64,000 nucleotides of DNA from Nemophila menziesii (Eukaryota; Streptophyta; Magnoliopsida; Boraginales; Hydrophyllaceae): the NCBI GenBank assembly GCA_029959085.1, contig JARWIR010000027.1:4898001-4962000 (forward strand). Direction: 5' to 3'. Positions within the stretch are counted from its first letter, which is position 1. The number at the start of each line of letters is the position of its first letter. The notes under the pieces were generated by a model. It was not told where the DNA came from. It searched no databases and saw only the letters and a list, made by a program, of their open reading frames with translations. This document shows positions 22,871 to 36,088 of the stretch, in pieces. Made by a program: the position numbers and the translations under genes.

Positions 22871-22914
22871 GAACCTATGTTCAATTTCCGTTAACAAAAC
22901 AAATTTTTTCTTCA

Positions 22915-22941
22915 GTGTCTTCAAACACGGGTTTTACCTAG
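22915..22941 (+). mobile_element. Helitron-type 3' terminus (plus strand)
   Basis: Hairpin GTGTCTTCAAACAC (stem GTGT/ACAC), nine bases GGGTTTTAC, then CTAG at 22938-22941 and host T in a TA-rich target. It matches the minus-strand end at 3048-3074 at 21 of 28 positions, so both likely belong to one family. Confidence 0.65.
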
Positions 22942-22943
22942 TA

Positions 22944-22986
<43 letters not shown>
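22942..22986. repeat. (TA)n microsatellite
   Basis: About 43 bp of TA repeat between the Helitron-type end and a GGGCAACGCCC hairpin at 22988. Copy B is 2 bp longer. Confidence 0.95.
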
Positions 22987-22987
<1 letters not shown>

Positions 22988-25900
22988 GGGCAACGCCCGA
23001 TTAATTACACGTATAGTGAAATTATTCTTAATTAATTACAATTTCAAGTAAATTCTCAATTAATTAAAAAATTGAAAGATTACCAAAATACCCATAAACC
23101 ATTTAATTATTACTTTAATTATATATATCATTTAATTCTTATTATCATCATCATTTGATCCAATTGTCAAAATATGCGTATCAAAAAAACTATTAATAAA
23201 AAGGTACCTGGAATAAAACTATTTATAAAAATGCCTCAACCCAAAATACCCCTACAAATAGTAATTTAAAAAGAGAATTTAGAAAAAAAACAAAATACCC
23301 ATAAACAACTAATTTCTTCATATTAGTGAAATAATAATCTAGTTTAGAGACACCACTTTAGGTGTATTATGTGCTTAGCTTAAGTGGTTTTCACAATTAT
23401 TAGATAGTTTCTCTAGTCTTACCTTGTTTTGGAGCTTTGTTACTTTAAGAGCATATTTCGGTGTAATAGTGTGTTAAATGTGAATCTTTTAGTTACAAGA
23501 ATGATATTAGAAGCCAAGAATTGGCGAAGAAGTTGAAGAAAGAAGATCCAAGACAAATCAAGACTTAAAAAGGCAGAAGAAACTATTTTGGATAAAGCAA
23601 AAGCTATCAATAGTTGTTGGCCAGATTTGGAGTGTGTAGTATTTAAAATGCTACATAAAATCGATAGAGAATTTGAATAACCCCTTTTAAATCAAGAAAG
23701 GTCTTTGAATTACGGTCGTGTGGCCACTAGTTTCGAGTTATTTGGAAATGTAAGGAAAAAGTTGTGAATTTTACAAACTCTATATGTCAGGCAGTCCATT
23801 ACCAAGGAAAATGGGTTTGAGCTGGAGTAGGGATATAAAACCTAATTCATGACCTAGATTTTGTCCCTACACCTATATGTACTTGTATTTCATACTATAA
23901 ACATGTCTTTTCTTAGTCCCTAATCATGAATACACTTAAAAATCATCAAAAGAAGTAAGTGACTTGTAGAAGAAGACAAGAAGGTGGAGAGTCACAAACT
24001 TCTCTTCTCTCTCCTTCCAATTAACCATTAGGGTAATATAAAGTAGATCTCTTTTTTAACCATTTTCGTAAGTTATTAAGTTTAGTTTTATTTCTTTTAG
24101 CATTATGAACTAATTTTTTCATAACTTGGTTTGCAATATGTATAAATGTTGATTGTGATTGAATTTAATTGATTTGAGATTTTACTTTATAATTTTTTTT
24201 GTGCTTGCCTTTATTCCAACTCTAATCTTGATCACGTTAGGACTGTTCTTAGTAGTTTGATTATCACCATGTGGGGGATCCAATACAAACTATATTCCTA
24301 GTGCTTCGTACTATCAACCCAGTTAGTCAAGATTTTTAAGCTTGATAACCCACCGTTATCTTATATATATATATATATATTCTTTCACCAACAAATAAGA
24401 AAAAAATATAACAAAATCAGTTAGCTCTTTTTTTTTTGCCGCTAAAGAAAACCTTTTTTGTAGTGTATAGCTAATAGACCGTTATGTTAAACTTTGAAGA
24501 TTCATGATTTAGGTTATATTACATTCTTAATTGAAGATAAAATAATCATTTATCATTATAATCATACGTTAGAAATTCTTCAAAATTATTGCTTTCTAAT
24601 ATTGAACGCTTAAATTGAAATGATACATAGAATTTAATTTAATTGTAATATAAATCTACATCAAGAAAATGTATGAACAATTTCGTATTTGTTGATTTCC
24701 AGATTTTATTTTTATGTCTTTGTTGGTTAATGTTTTTCTCTAGTACATGTTGAATGCAAAAAAAGCAAAATATATCCTAGAATAGTACGATATAGTTGAT
24801 TATGTAGCATTACTCTAGATGTGAAATTTATCATTATCTATTCCAAATTCTAAATGTAAGTAATTGAGTGTGCGATTAGTGTCATGCTCAGAGAAAGGGC
24901 TATGTTTTGTTATGTAGTAGTACTAGTCTGCACAAAAATTTTGCTGTTCATTTCCAGAATTATTGGTAGCAAAAAGTGTTGGGTTAACGAGTACCTCAAG
25001 GTAAAAAAAAACTTTTATGTCCATCCTTACACAGGGACTTATCTATATGGTAGACTTCTTAATCCTTTCCAATCCTATGAGTATTTTTTTGTTTGTTCAA
25101 AATTTCGATTAGCACACTGACTCCATCTGTTTTACAAACTATAATCCACCATCATGGTCCGAACTTATTATTTGTACTTTATATTTATCTTATATATATT
25201 CTTTCACAAAAAAAAAAGAGTCTAACTAATTCAGTGAGCCCTGTTAAGTATATATTATAAATCAGATTTGTAAATAATGCTTGCTAAACATTGTATCTTG
25301 TATTGATATGAATATAAGTCCTCTTTTTTACCAAGTCACTATCACTCCAGATTATCCCTATTCTATAAGATTAAATAGAGGCATTAGGAACTCAAGATCA
25401 GTTAACATGCACAATCGGAAATAATGTCCACTTAATGTTGAACAAGAAAGATAATGGAGTTAACATAAATTTAACTTGACAGGGTAGCAATTAGTAAAAC
25501 GAAAGGATTGGTTATGTCGAATAAAATCTTTTCAAAAATCTAGTTGATTCTCACGACTCTCGATATTCATTTGTGGTATACCACATTTCATATTGTAATA
25601 TTTGATATGCCACAAGATTCAAATCATCTTCACTCTCATGGTGTCTCAAATATGGATATATTTAATATACCTAGGCATGAGTGTCTTTTTATTTCGGTGA
25701 CCTTTTTGAATAAAAGGAAACCTTAAAGTATGATGCCTCTATTAAGATGTATTTAGTAATATTTAAACTTATCGTAATTGTGCTAATTTGAATTAAACAT
25801 AATTTAGTTTTTTGGTAAACTTTTGTGCAGAGAACTGCTTTTTCATCTTTTTTGTACAGTTAAGTTCAGTAAAATGAAAAGTACATTCGACCAAAATTTA

Positions 25901-26964
25901 TGCACCACCTTTCAATATTGCAGTCATTCAAACATTTAATTTAACATCAAAACCTAAGAAAAAATCACAAAACCACTACATCATATTCATTACCCAAAAA
26001 AAACACAAAAAATTTAAAAACCGACAAATCTTTTTCATTAAACAATAAACAAACATAAAATCACAAAACCAGATTGACTTCAACTCAGATCTTCAAAGCA
26101 CACTATTATATCTGCAGAATTAGAGAACATAAGCACATTAACACTCACAATTGATATTTGAAATGTTAATTAAGATTGCAGAAAGAGTAATAAAAACACT
26201 TGAAGACTGCACTCACATTAGCACCTTAACACTTTCGTGAACCAAAAAATGTGCAATAACAAAGAACCTTTTTTTTGGGTAAAAATCATAAAACACCTCA
26301 AAACTATATTTTCTCGTGGATAAAAGAACTGCACAAAAGTTATAAAAAAATAACCTTAAAACTGCACTTTACAGTTATTGATGTATTTTTCACAGAACCA
26401 CCAGATCCGATAAACTTTATACCAAATCATAACCAAAAATCCTAATTACAGTTGTACACAACTATTAAAAAAAATAGGTGCCACAACACACCATAAAATA
26501 ATATTCAACCGTACCTAAATTACGTTCGAATTAAATTATATGGGACCACAAATAGGCTTGTTTTGTATGCAAATCTAATTGAAAAATCTAGTCGAGGAAT
26601 ATTTGTTCTAAAAAGGTGATGTCTTTAAAGAGAGAGATCCGAAAGGAGACAATAAGTCATGAAAATTAATTATATGAAAGGGTATAATAGTAAATTGGCA
26701 TTATTTAGTTAACAACGGATGGAAAAAAACAAGTTTAAGGAGGTTTGAATTGTTTATTACATTGTATGTCCAAAATCACATACTAGAAAATAGTTAAAGG
26801 TTGCACTTAGGCCATCATAAGTTAAACCTGAGTTGAGTGTCTCCAACTAAAGATTAGAAGCAGAGAATTATGCATGATGACTGACACAAAATTATTTAAA
26901 AAAAAGTGCACATACCTTGCGTACTACCCGTTTAGACCTTCTATGAGTCTCTTGTTTATTTCTC
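22987..26964. other. AT-rich noncoding DNA, possibly with retroelement remnants
   Basis: No coding gene supported. 23,340-24,350 contains a leader-like stretch and a GGGGGATCCAATACAAACTA motif of the kind seen beside plant LTR retroelement leaders, but no LTR pair or primer-binding site was found. A second (TA)n lies at 24361-24380. Small open frames at 24884-25120 and 25544-25726 are unsupported. Confidence 0.45.
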
Positions 26965-27303
26965 TTAGCGCCCGCATTTGGATTTATACTTTTTTTCCAC
27001 TTTCCAAATAACAAAGTTAGTTACAAGGGATCTGGTTGGCCACCAGAGGAGCAGTCTGTGCTGGGATGTGGTGGCCCACAGGAGCAGTCTGGGTAGGGAT
27101 GTGGTGGCCCACATGAGCAGTATGTGTAGGGATGTGGTGGCCCACAGGAGCAGTAGGAGTAGTAGGCTGGGCCACAATTGGAGTTTGAAGGCTGGGTTGG
27201 GCTGGTAGGGGTGATACACCGGGCTTGGGCTTCGCTGATCGTTGAGCACATTGAGTCCGTTGTTGTCTTTAGTCGCCGCCGGTGGAACAAATTGTATTAG
27301 CAT
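26965..27303 (-). pseudogene. Proline/alanine/glutamine-rich C-terminal-like fragment with 33-bp minisatellite
   Basis: A 33-bp unit (GATGTGGTGGCCCACAGGAG...) repeats at 27065, 27098 and 27131 with a partial unit before. Because 33 is a multiple of 3, all three minus-strand frames are open. The most protein-like frame reads AKPKPGVSPLPAQPSLQTP, IVAQPTTPTAPVGHHIP repeats, then VANQIPCN and stop. Upstream of the repeats the minus strand has basic, spliced-looking sequence. Low-complexity tails like this occur at the C-terminus of some plant transposase and nuclear proteins; I cannot name the family. Which frame was coding is uncertain. Confidence 0.4.
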
Positions 27304-27627
27304 ATAAAGTTTATCACAAAAAATAACAATAGATCAAGAAATACATACATTTAAATTGAAATGAAATGTCCATCGATCTGAGACATAAAAGATAGTGAAT
27401 CCACTTGTTTAAAATCGAAATTAGAAACTAAAGAAACATTATCAAAAAGGAGGAGAAATGATAAGAATATGAATCGATTGGAAGAGAATGAGATATCAAA
27501 TGGTAATAAAATAGTGGCGGCCTAAGACCTTAATGATGAATTCCTATCTTTATAGTTAAAATGGACGGGTTAGGGTTAATGTTTACGTTTTTAAATTTAT
27601 AGAAAAATAAATAAATACTTAATATTA
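27304..27627. other. Right end of copy A, noncoding
   Basis: AT-rich and without a recognised gene. It ends at the CATTT microhomology that joins copy B. Confidence 0.6.
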
Positions 27628-28636
27628 CATTTCTACTTTCTAATTACTATTTCTTTATTATTTTATTTTTGTTTTTAGACCACATATCTACCTATAAGAT
27701 AAATTTTCAATTTATGTCCAATAAAAAAGAAGATAAAATTTCTTTCTACAATGAAAAAATAAACAAATAAATTTGGGTTTTCAAATTTCTTCGTTTCTAA
27801 CATTCCCCATTTAGTTTTCAATATTATAAGAGTTTTGAGATCTTTGGATGATAGCTCTATTTAACCTCAATGTGATTTTCTTGAAATAACGAATGCAACG
27901 GTATAAATTTTGTAAAATTTGGTCTTGAAAAAAATATATGATTTTTATGAAGTGTTTAATGAATATTAATGTTTTCGGCGGCTGGAGAAGTTAAATTTAA
28001 ACTACGCCGACCAATAAGTAGTTAGCATAAGTGATGCTAACTGCTGGACTATATGCGTTTTTAGTTATGTGTATTCTCGTTTTAAGATGATGGCAAATGA
28101 TATTTTTTTGGTGCCAGATTTACAAAAATTAAAAAAAATTAGCTAGTAGTATTGTAAGACAACAAATCTTTAATATGTGATTCGTTGGATCGTTTTATTT
28201 AAGTTTAAAAATTTCACTTTTGCAGCTAAGGTGATTCGTTGGTTGTCTTGAGACTTGGAGTATTTATCATTCTTAATTTCCGATTGTATTTGTACAGTAA
28301 ATTTTTTGTTAAAAGAAATGCTTGTGTTTGCGACGTATTTATGATAAGATTCAAACACCCGTCTGATCTATGTTCCAAATCCGATTGACAACAAAATTTT
28401 ATAATTCGTTCATGTTCACCATTGGTCCTATTAATTATATATTTATTTTTCTGACTATTTGGAATAGAAGAAAATATTTTGATAGTTAAAGGTTACCATG
28501 TTTACTTTTGATCCGATAAAGATGAAAACCTTTATGATATACTTTCTATAGGTTAATTAGTCTATCTTAAATGTATTTTATACATGACCTTGCCGATTAA
28601 TATATTATTTTTATTCAATTCCAATTTATATATATA

Positions 28637-28663
28637 CTAGGTGTGACACGTGTCGAAAGACAC
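28637..28663 (-). mobile_element. Helitron-type 3' terminus, copy B
   Basis: Identical to the copy A terminus at 3048-3074. Confidence 0.6.
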
Positions 28664-28712
28664 TATAAAAATTAAGATGAATAAGGGAGAAGTTTAAATC
28701 TCTTATTTAATA

Positions 28713-28964
28713 CTACCTCCATTCCATAATAATAGTCTTTTTATCCATAGTTATTTCACAATATGTGTCACATTTGAAATTACAATGCACCATAAATAAT
28801 CTTTTTCCTATTCTATCCTTTTTATAAAATATCTAATCAACTAAATATCTTTCTTTAATAAGTAGGGAGATGTTGGTCATTTTAAATTAAATTCTTTCTA
28901 GTTTGTAGGTTCCTTAACATGTGTGAAAATGTCTAAAGCGATAATTATTATGGAATGGATGTAG
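28713..28964. mobile_element. Stowaway-like MITE, copy B
   Basis: Same 252-bp element with TA flanks as at 3124. One substitution (GAGATA to GCGATA) falls in the right inverted repeat region. Confidence 0.85.
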
Positions 28965-31848
28965 TATAAAAAAGTACACGGTATCAACTGCTATATGGGT
29001 CCCACATGTTTTTCAACCACCTGTAGAAAAAACAAAAATAAAGATAGATAATTATGTGTGTAAACATGTTTTGTTTATAATTTAATATCACAATGAGTTT
29101 AACTAATACAATCCTAAAGATAGTCTACCATTACCGATCTTGACAACATAGTTGATGACTTAGAGTTTGTGTGATAATTATATCTATAGCTTTCAAATAT
29201 AGAAGAATGTCAATAATGTTAAAAGTAACTTCAAAATAAAATTGATTATTTAACATGTTAATTTTAGTGATTTGTATGATATGGAGGGTAGATAAGGACA
29301 GAGGAGGCTATGTGGGTTGGACAATTGCTCCTAGGGGTTGAGAAGAAAGGATAAGAGGGAGCGGTTGTGTAGAGAACGAAGAAAAAAAGGATGGTTATGA
29401 GTTAAATAATGTGAGAGTAATTTTTAAATGGGATTGGGAGAGGTTCAAGGAGAGTTAGGGAGAATTTTGAGCTATTACTATAAAGTAATTATGACATGTC
29501 TCGATAGAATTGTATCTAATTAACTTATATCACATTTTTACTGAACGGTCTACATTTCAAAATATAATTTTGAAAGACTTCTAAAAATTGAAATTTCAGA
29601 TCAAGTACTCTCAAGTCATTTACAAAAAGCAATATACCCTTCTTCCAAAGATAAAATCAAAGAGATCACCATTTTTTGCCAATGAAAATATCAATGAATT
29701 GGTATATCTTGGATAGTAATAAAATTACAATCCTAATACTTAGAAGTGAGTAACAATCGTAATCTCACGCAATACATATGTAATACTTTTCATAAGTAAT
29801 GGCAATATATATTATCCTACCAGTAACATTTTTTACTTGGAGTAATTAATATAGCTCTAGCAAATGGTTAAATTATTCACAACATCAACTATCTAAACCA
29901 TATTAAAAATTATTCTCAACAGTTAATCGACAATTCTAATGAATATCATTATAATTTAGAAATACAATTACTAATTATCAACTTAACATAAATAGTGGTT
30001 CAGTAAATTTCTGTCACCAATACCAACTCCTCTTCTTCATTCATACATGTACATATATACATCTTATGTATAATAAGAGTATCAAGAAAAAAGCTTGTTG
30101 GACAATTTCAAATATCACAGCCACCAACATTATCTCTTCTTTTTTATTCATACTTGTAAATATATACATCAAGAAAGAAGTTTGATGGACTATTTCAAAT
30201 ATCATAGCTAGTGTAAAAGAACTAATCCACGTACTGCTCATAATATTTTATTTTGACATGTGTATGCAAGGTCTGATTGAAAATAATATTATTAGTCCTC
30301 TTGTTAGCTTGCTTCAAGATGCCAAGTTTGAGATTAAAAGGGAAGCTCGTTGAGAAATCTCTAATGCAACATGATCAAATGAAGTAGGATTCTGATTGAA
30401 ACTTAATTTAAAATATGAAATTTAAGGAAATAATAGTTTATTGATATGTTGTTGTGTGACCGTGTAAAGGATGTATCAAGCCTTTGTGCGATCTTCTGGT
30501 TTGTCCAATACAATTTAAAATAAAATTGAATATATAAAGCTATATATAAAAAAGCATGATTTATACATGAAATTATATGCAACCATAGTTCACGGTAGTT
30601 TATTTCAACCAGGAGTTATATGCAAAACACCCATCAAATCAAAGATTAAAAAGATAGAAGGTCTTTCAACAGTACTGTTCCGCCAAGATACATGTTAGAT
30701 CACATAATCCACTTCTATTTGTGCAATGAAATATCAGCATAGCTACGTGCATTCACTGTCACAACCATGTAAGCTTCAACTCAGGAACAATGGAAATTTA
30801 TCCCAACATTGGTCCAAGAAAAATTTATTGTAAGGATTGTTGTCTACAAACTTTACCAAGGTCCCGAGCTAAAAGACTTACGCATTGGATACAAAGGGTT
30901 CCATGGCTTGATTTCTAATACTATTGGGTTTTTCTATAATCTTTAGCATCTTGAAATCACTTGCTGAAGAAATACCATCCTTGTAAACTCGACCACTGCA
31001 AAAAAAAACTCATTTTTGCTCAACACTACACCTGCGATTGAAACAAAAAGTACAATTCAATTTCAATTCTTTAGTGAATCTTTATATATTATACCATTAA
31101 AGTTCAAATCAAAGCTAAGTGAATATCAGCCAAATCTTAACGGATTTCAAGTCCTTTCTTTTTACCCTATTTAAATTCCACCACAGGTTTGTCTACTTCT
31201 GGTAAAGCCGACATAATCTACACAAAAGAGATGGGTACATGTTACAAAGACATGACATGAGCTCAATATAATATTTGGATATAATATTTTTCAAATACTT
31301 ACATAGTCATAAGTATCAATATATCCTGTGTTTTAAGTTCACCTGATCGTTTGTGAATCCCATATTGCTTTGGTTTTCTGATGATTAAAGTGCATTTGCA
31401 TCTTCAGACTCTACCACCATAAGGGCTTGATTTTAAACATTTACAATCATACGAAGACTCAAAACAAACAGAAGGGATTAAATTTACACATAACATCATT
31501 GTTACATCATAGTTACATCATAACCAAAATAGGTAAACACATACATATCAGACAATCAAATTGTAACCCAAAGGTTGAGAAATCTACAATTTCAGCAACT
31601 ATATTCCTACTTTCATCTATTTACCTGAATTTACTAATTTTCATTCAACATGAAACAACTAATTACAACATCGATCCATGTGTGATGCATAATATCCAAA
31701 TATTTATTGCCTTGTTTCAAAGTAAAAATTATTATTATAAAACATTGCACTATCTATCACTACTAAGAGCAAATTTGCAATATTTTAGAATAATATTTGG
31801 CTACACATCTAGATTTATCAAGCAAAACATTAAAAAATACTACTAAAT
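28965..31848. other. AT-rich noncoding DNA, copy B
   Basis: Equivalent of 3376-6259; nothing recognised. Confidence 0.6.
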
Positions 31849-34706
31849 TACCGGTCTAGATTTAACTAGAGCAAAAATATATGGCATCTTAAATAGATCT
31901 TGACCACCCACGTATTTTTATTAATTTCCTTCTATATTATATGGGACAAGTCGAAAGTCAATTAACGGTCTAGATTTAACTAGAGCAAAAATATATGGCA
32001 TCTTAAATAGATCTTGACCACCCACGTATTTTTATTAATTTCCTTAATATATATTTGTTAACTTCCCACTACCACTCCTATCAAATCTCAATCTTTACAA
32101 ACAAAATTCATTTTTCAATTGCATTGCGACATTGCGATCCACAAACAAGAGTACAGATGAAGCCAAAAGGTGAGAAATCTCTTCAAAAAGTTTAATGGTG
32201 GTTGATTTTTAGGTGTTCTATCAAATGTCTCAATGAAAAAACCCTTTAAAATTGACCTGTTAAAGCAAATCATGTCAACGGTAACGTTGACTATATAACA
32301 AGTCTTATTTAAACTCTTAGTCCTTGAGTTCTTACACAAAGTTAATCCTTGGTACAGGTTGGGGAAAAGATGCAGGTGCCATGGTGAAGAGTTTGAGTTT
32401 TAATAAGGAGAGAGGTGTAAGACACTATGAGAAACCACCAAAGATTGATACTGGAAAATGATGTCCATCGATCTGGGAGCAAAGTTTGCAATTTTTGTGA
32501 ATTTTTCATTTTAGTTGATAAAATCAAAGTTTAAAATTTATGTGGTACCTAGATGATATTGAATAGAAAATGAATTTGTACTCAGATGATCCAACCAAGA
32601 CAATAAGGAAAAAAGAGCAGAGGAATTCTTCAGACTTATATCACATAGTTTTACTTTCACATACTGTCTGTTGTTCAGATTTTTTAATTAATACTTTAAT
32701 CGTGTAATTAATATTATAGATAATTGAATCATACTCACCTTTTTATTGCATTGTTTCTCTGTATGCAGCAATTTCTTTTTTCAAAAGATAATTTTGTTGC
32801 AATGGAATTTATATCATAGGTAATAATTGTTTATTGCATCGTTTCCTTGATTAGATTGTTTGTTTGTGGTTAACAACCATATAATTAGGTTTGGAAATAT
32901 GATACTGAATCTTCTACATCACCACTTTCCATATTAATACATCACAACTGAGCTAAGAAGCACCAATGATCTTCTACTATAAGTATAATATTTTTATTAT
33001 ATTGTGTTTATTTCCTATGCAATATTAAGAAATATGTTTTCAATGTTTGCTATAGGGCCCTATATATTTTTTGCACCATATACCCCTACGAGTTTAATAT
33101 ACACAGTGAACATTTATAAGTTGGCAAATCAAAGGCTATAAGCAGTATATTGGAGTAAACAGTAAACACAACCAAACTCTCAAGATTAACTATTTGATTC
33201 CTATTATACCTCATAAAGCATAGCTATATTGGCATACAGTACAATTAATACGTAATATATCAAAAGAAAAACCGAGTAATACAATCTTTCCTTCAGGCTA
33301 ATAATTTCACCCGGAAATTAAATATTATAAGTAAATCCTTTTTACGACACAAATACGTTTAAGGTATTATCTAATATATTACTGTATTAGCTCATCACTA
33401 AAAAAATACATCTTCCTAAGATTAATTAATAGAAGACAACTGTTTTTACAAAATAGTATTTCTATGAAACATTTTAAGCAAGCTTTGACTGACATTCAAG
33501 CAGAATATCACAACTTTCTCTAGATATTCCGCTGCAATACCTTTATTCCAAGGTTCTTCCATGTTGGAGAGTAGTCCGGAAGAAGCTGCACTTTCCTTGG
33601 AAAACTTCTGAACCAGATAATATACCGCAAACTATCTACAATGCAAGTCCTGAGCTAGATGTTGGTCCACCGTTAGATCACATTTGTCCTTGAACTTAGA
33701 ATACATTCTTATTTGTCTTTTTATTTGAAACCCGAGATGACGAATCTAAATTAGCATTCTACCTTACGCGCCCAGAAAAGTCTGCAATAATCCAATTAAC
33801 ACCATCTACATTCTAAAACATATAAATAATCTGCATTTCTTAAGGCAATTCAAAAATAATCTGTTGTAAAGTTGTAAACAATTTTTTGGAATAATTTAGA
33901 ACAATCATAATTATCCATATTAAGGGCCAACTTATACACTTTGATGGCTATCCTTCTATTTTTTTAGTAAACTAGACAGGGCTGATTTTTAGTAACATAG
34001 TGAATCGATAGATTATACATTCATTCACTTTCTCAAACGTTACTCTACTTCTATATTTTTATTTCTATAATTACTAATTACTAGATATAACCCGTGCCCG
34101 AGGGGCACTATTTAAAGACTGTGTGATTATAATTATCAAAGAAAGCTCATGAGTTTACGTAAATTTACAGTATTATGATTTAGTAAATTAATACAGATCT
34201 TAAATTGATTTTAACAGTACTCTCTATCCACTCGGTTGCAGTACTGATAATAACGTCCAAGAGTACAAATTATCTATACATAATAAACCAAAAAAAAAAT
34301 TAACGACGTAAGAAAACATTAATCATAAAGATGATAAAAAAATAATCTAGAAAATTAATAAGTTTATAAAAAATATATTAATACATGACCTTTGTATCTT
34401 AATATATATTGCATAAAAAATTTAGCACGGGTTCTTAAAATTCTAAAACTTTTCTATCATCAATTATTCTCGACAGTTCCTTTAATATGGACTGTGGTTC
34501 TTTGGAAACTTTAATCTGAATAAATGATTCAAATAGGTGATTTTATCACTGCTAATCAACTTTATGCTTCTGAAATGACCCACCTAAAGTTATTTTCGTA
34601 ATATGTATCTTATTTAGACGAATAGATTACCTATAACTATTCCATTCCATTCGCTTTCATATTGTTAAAAATTTTAGTAGCGCCCTCGGGCACGGGTTAT
34701 CCCTAG
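31849..34706 (+). mobile_element. 2.86-kb insertion, copy B
   Basis: Equivalent of 6260-9117, complete, with the same right-hand CTAG/T edge. Includes the 80-bp direct repeats (31852-31931, 31966-32045). Confidence 0.65.
34081..34706. mobile_element. 626-bp double-ended Helitron-like element, copy B
   Basis: Both hairpin-CTAG-T ends are unchanged relative to 8492-9117. Confidence 0.65.
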
Positions 34707-35327
34707 TAAAGATATATTAAAAAATTGGATCTTTTTTCGACTTTCCATGTTCCTGCAGTGTAATTGCCTAAAGCATAAGTTTACATAGAAAATAGAAAAG
34801 ATTAATAAATAATTATTTCTCATAATATAAAACTTACTTATGTCATAGCCTTCGTCATCACTAAGACACACAAAACATTACAGGAGATGAAAGCCGAGAA
34901 TTGCTGCTATTTCCTGCATCATTCATGTCTATGGATTACATTTATGCTACCTTTTCTGGTTCAACTATTTTGATCAATTCTTAAACAAAATAAGCTTAGA
35001 GAGGAAAATCATATACCCTGTAGTAATTACATAATTGCATCAAGGCTACTGTAGATGCCAATTAAGGTCCTTCTATATTCCAACTTAAACAATTTCAACC
35101 AATATATAACTATTGTAGTATAGGACTTCAACATTAATGTAATATTCATAATATAATATTCACTATTGACACAAATAAAAGCTGCTCAACTTCAAAATTC
35201 ATATAATAATCTGTCAAAATCTCGCTAGAAGCCTTAGCAACCAAATCTAATTATATAAATAAAATGACTTTTCTTTGTGCAAACACCGTAAAGCGAAAAA
35301 AGATGGACCAATGCTGTAATTAAATCT

Positions 35328-35929
35328 CCACCAGTTGTGCCAAATGGATATTTACTGCAAAACAATTCAAAAATTAGAGTATAAGACCAAATTGTTCAAC
35401 AACAAATCATGGGACCCACAAAACTCTAGAAGAAAAAAAATGCTATTTTGATCCTGGAATATGTTTTACTATTATTGTAAAGGGTTTTGATTCACCTTCA
35501 GTGTAGGATGAAGGGAGACGCAATTTGACGGCTTCATTTTGAGCATTCAGGTCAGCCTGATTCGTTACGTTAAAGAGAGCATTTTCCAAAATTGTATTCG
35601 AAGGTTCGAGAGTTTCTTCTACCTAACATGGCGGTTAAGTACTCATCACCAAAGAATATACACAACACATGGTAAGCACAAACCAAAAGGACTAAAGACT
35701 TACGAATTGGTTGGTTTCTTGTGAAAATGATGCATTAACGGGTTTTATTAGACCATCAACTTGATATTTACTGCAAAACAATTCAAAAAACAGTGTAAGA
35801 CAAAGTTGTTCATCTCCAGCAGTTGCACCAAATGGTTATTTACTGCAAAACAATTCAAAAAATACAATATAACACCAAATTGTTCACTCCAACAGTCACG
35901 CCAAATCATAGGACCCCACCCTCCCCATA
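35328..35929 (+). repeat. Imperfect TTTACTGCAAAACAATTCAA repeats, copy B
   Basis: Equivalent of 9739-10340, essentially unchanged. Confidence 0.65.
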
Positions 35930-36088
35930 TGCTTTTCTCAGTGCATCACTTTTCATACGGTACATGACCATTGTCGAATTTGTATAAAAATATAATAAGT
36001 AATACTTAAATCAGATAATTCTGAAAAGTTGTTAAAGTGGTGGAATTGGTTTAAAATTAAAATAAACTTTTTACCTTAATTTGACGTA

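Larger units (their letters stand above)
18681..22941 (+). mobile_element. Probable Helitron carrying fragments of three genes
   Basis: The right end (22915-22941) is a Helitron-type 3' terminus. Upstream, all in the sense orientation of that terminus, lie fragments of pyruvate kinase, centrin and a D-cysteine-desulfhydrase-like enzyme with introns retained, then a heptamer array. Capture of several unrelated gene pieces, introns included, is characteristic of plant Helitrons. The 5' TC end is not identified, so the left limit (set here at the three-repeat block GTGGCCAGGATCGA, 18681-18766) is a guess. No Rep/helicase is present, so it is non-autonomous. Confidence 0.55.
2039..27627 (+). repeat. 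25.6-kb tandem duplication unit, copy A
   Basis: Sequence from 2039 reappears in the same orientation from 28 kb onward at an offset of +25,589. The offset changes only at small indels: +25,598 after about 11.3 kb, +25,576 after 18.6 kb, +25,575 after 24.5 kb. By eye there are about 30-40 substitutions over the unit. The pentamer CATTT occurs at 2039-2043, 27628-27632 and 53203-53207, and sequence diverges on both sides of it, so it is a microhomology at the duplication junction. Confidence 0.97.

Noticed and set aside
22988..22998. Second Helitron end at the GGGCAACGCCC hairpin after the TA repeat
   Set aside because: There is a hairpin but no CTRR next to it in either orientation.
23340..24350. 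Complete LTR retrotransposon
   Set aside because: Leader-like motifs only; no paired LTRs, primer-binding site, gag or pol found.
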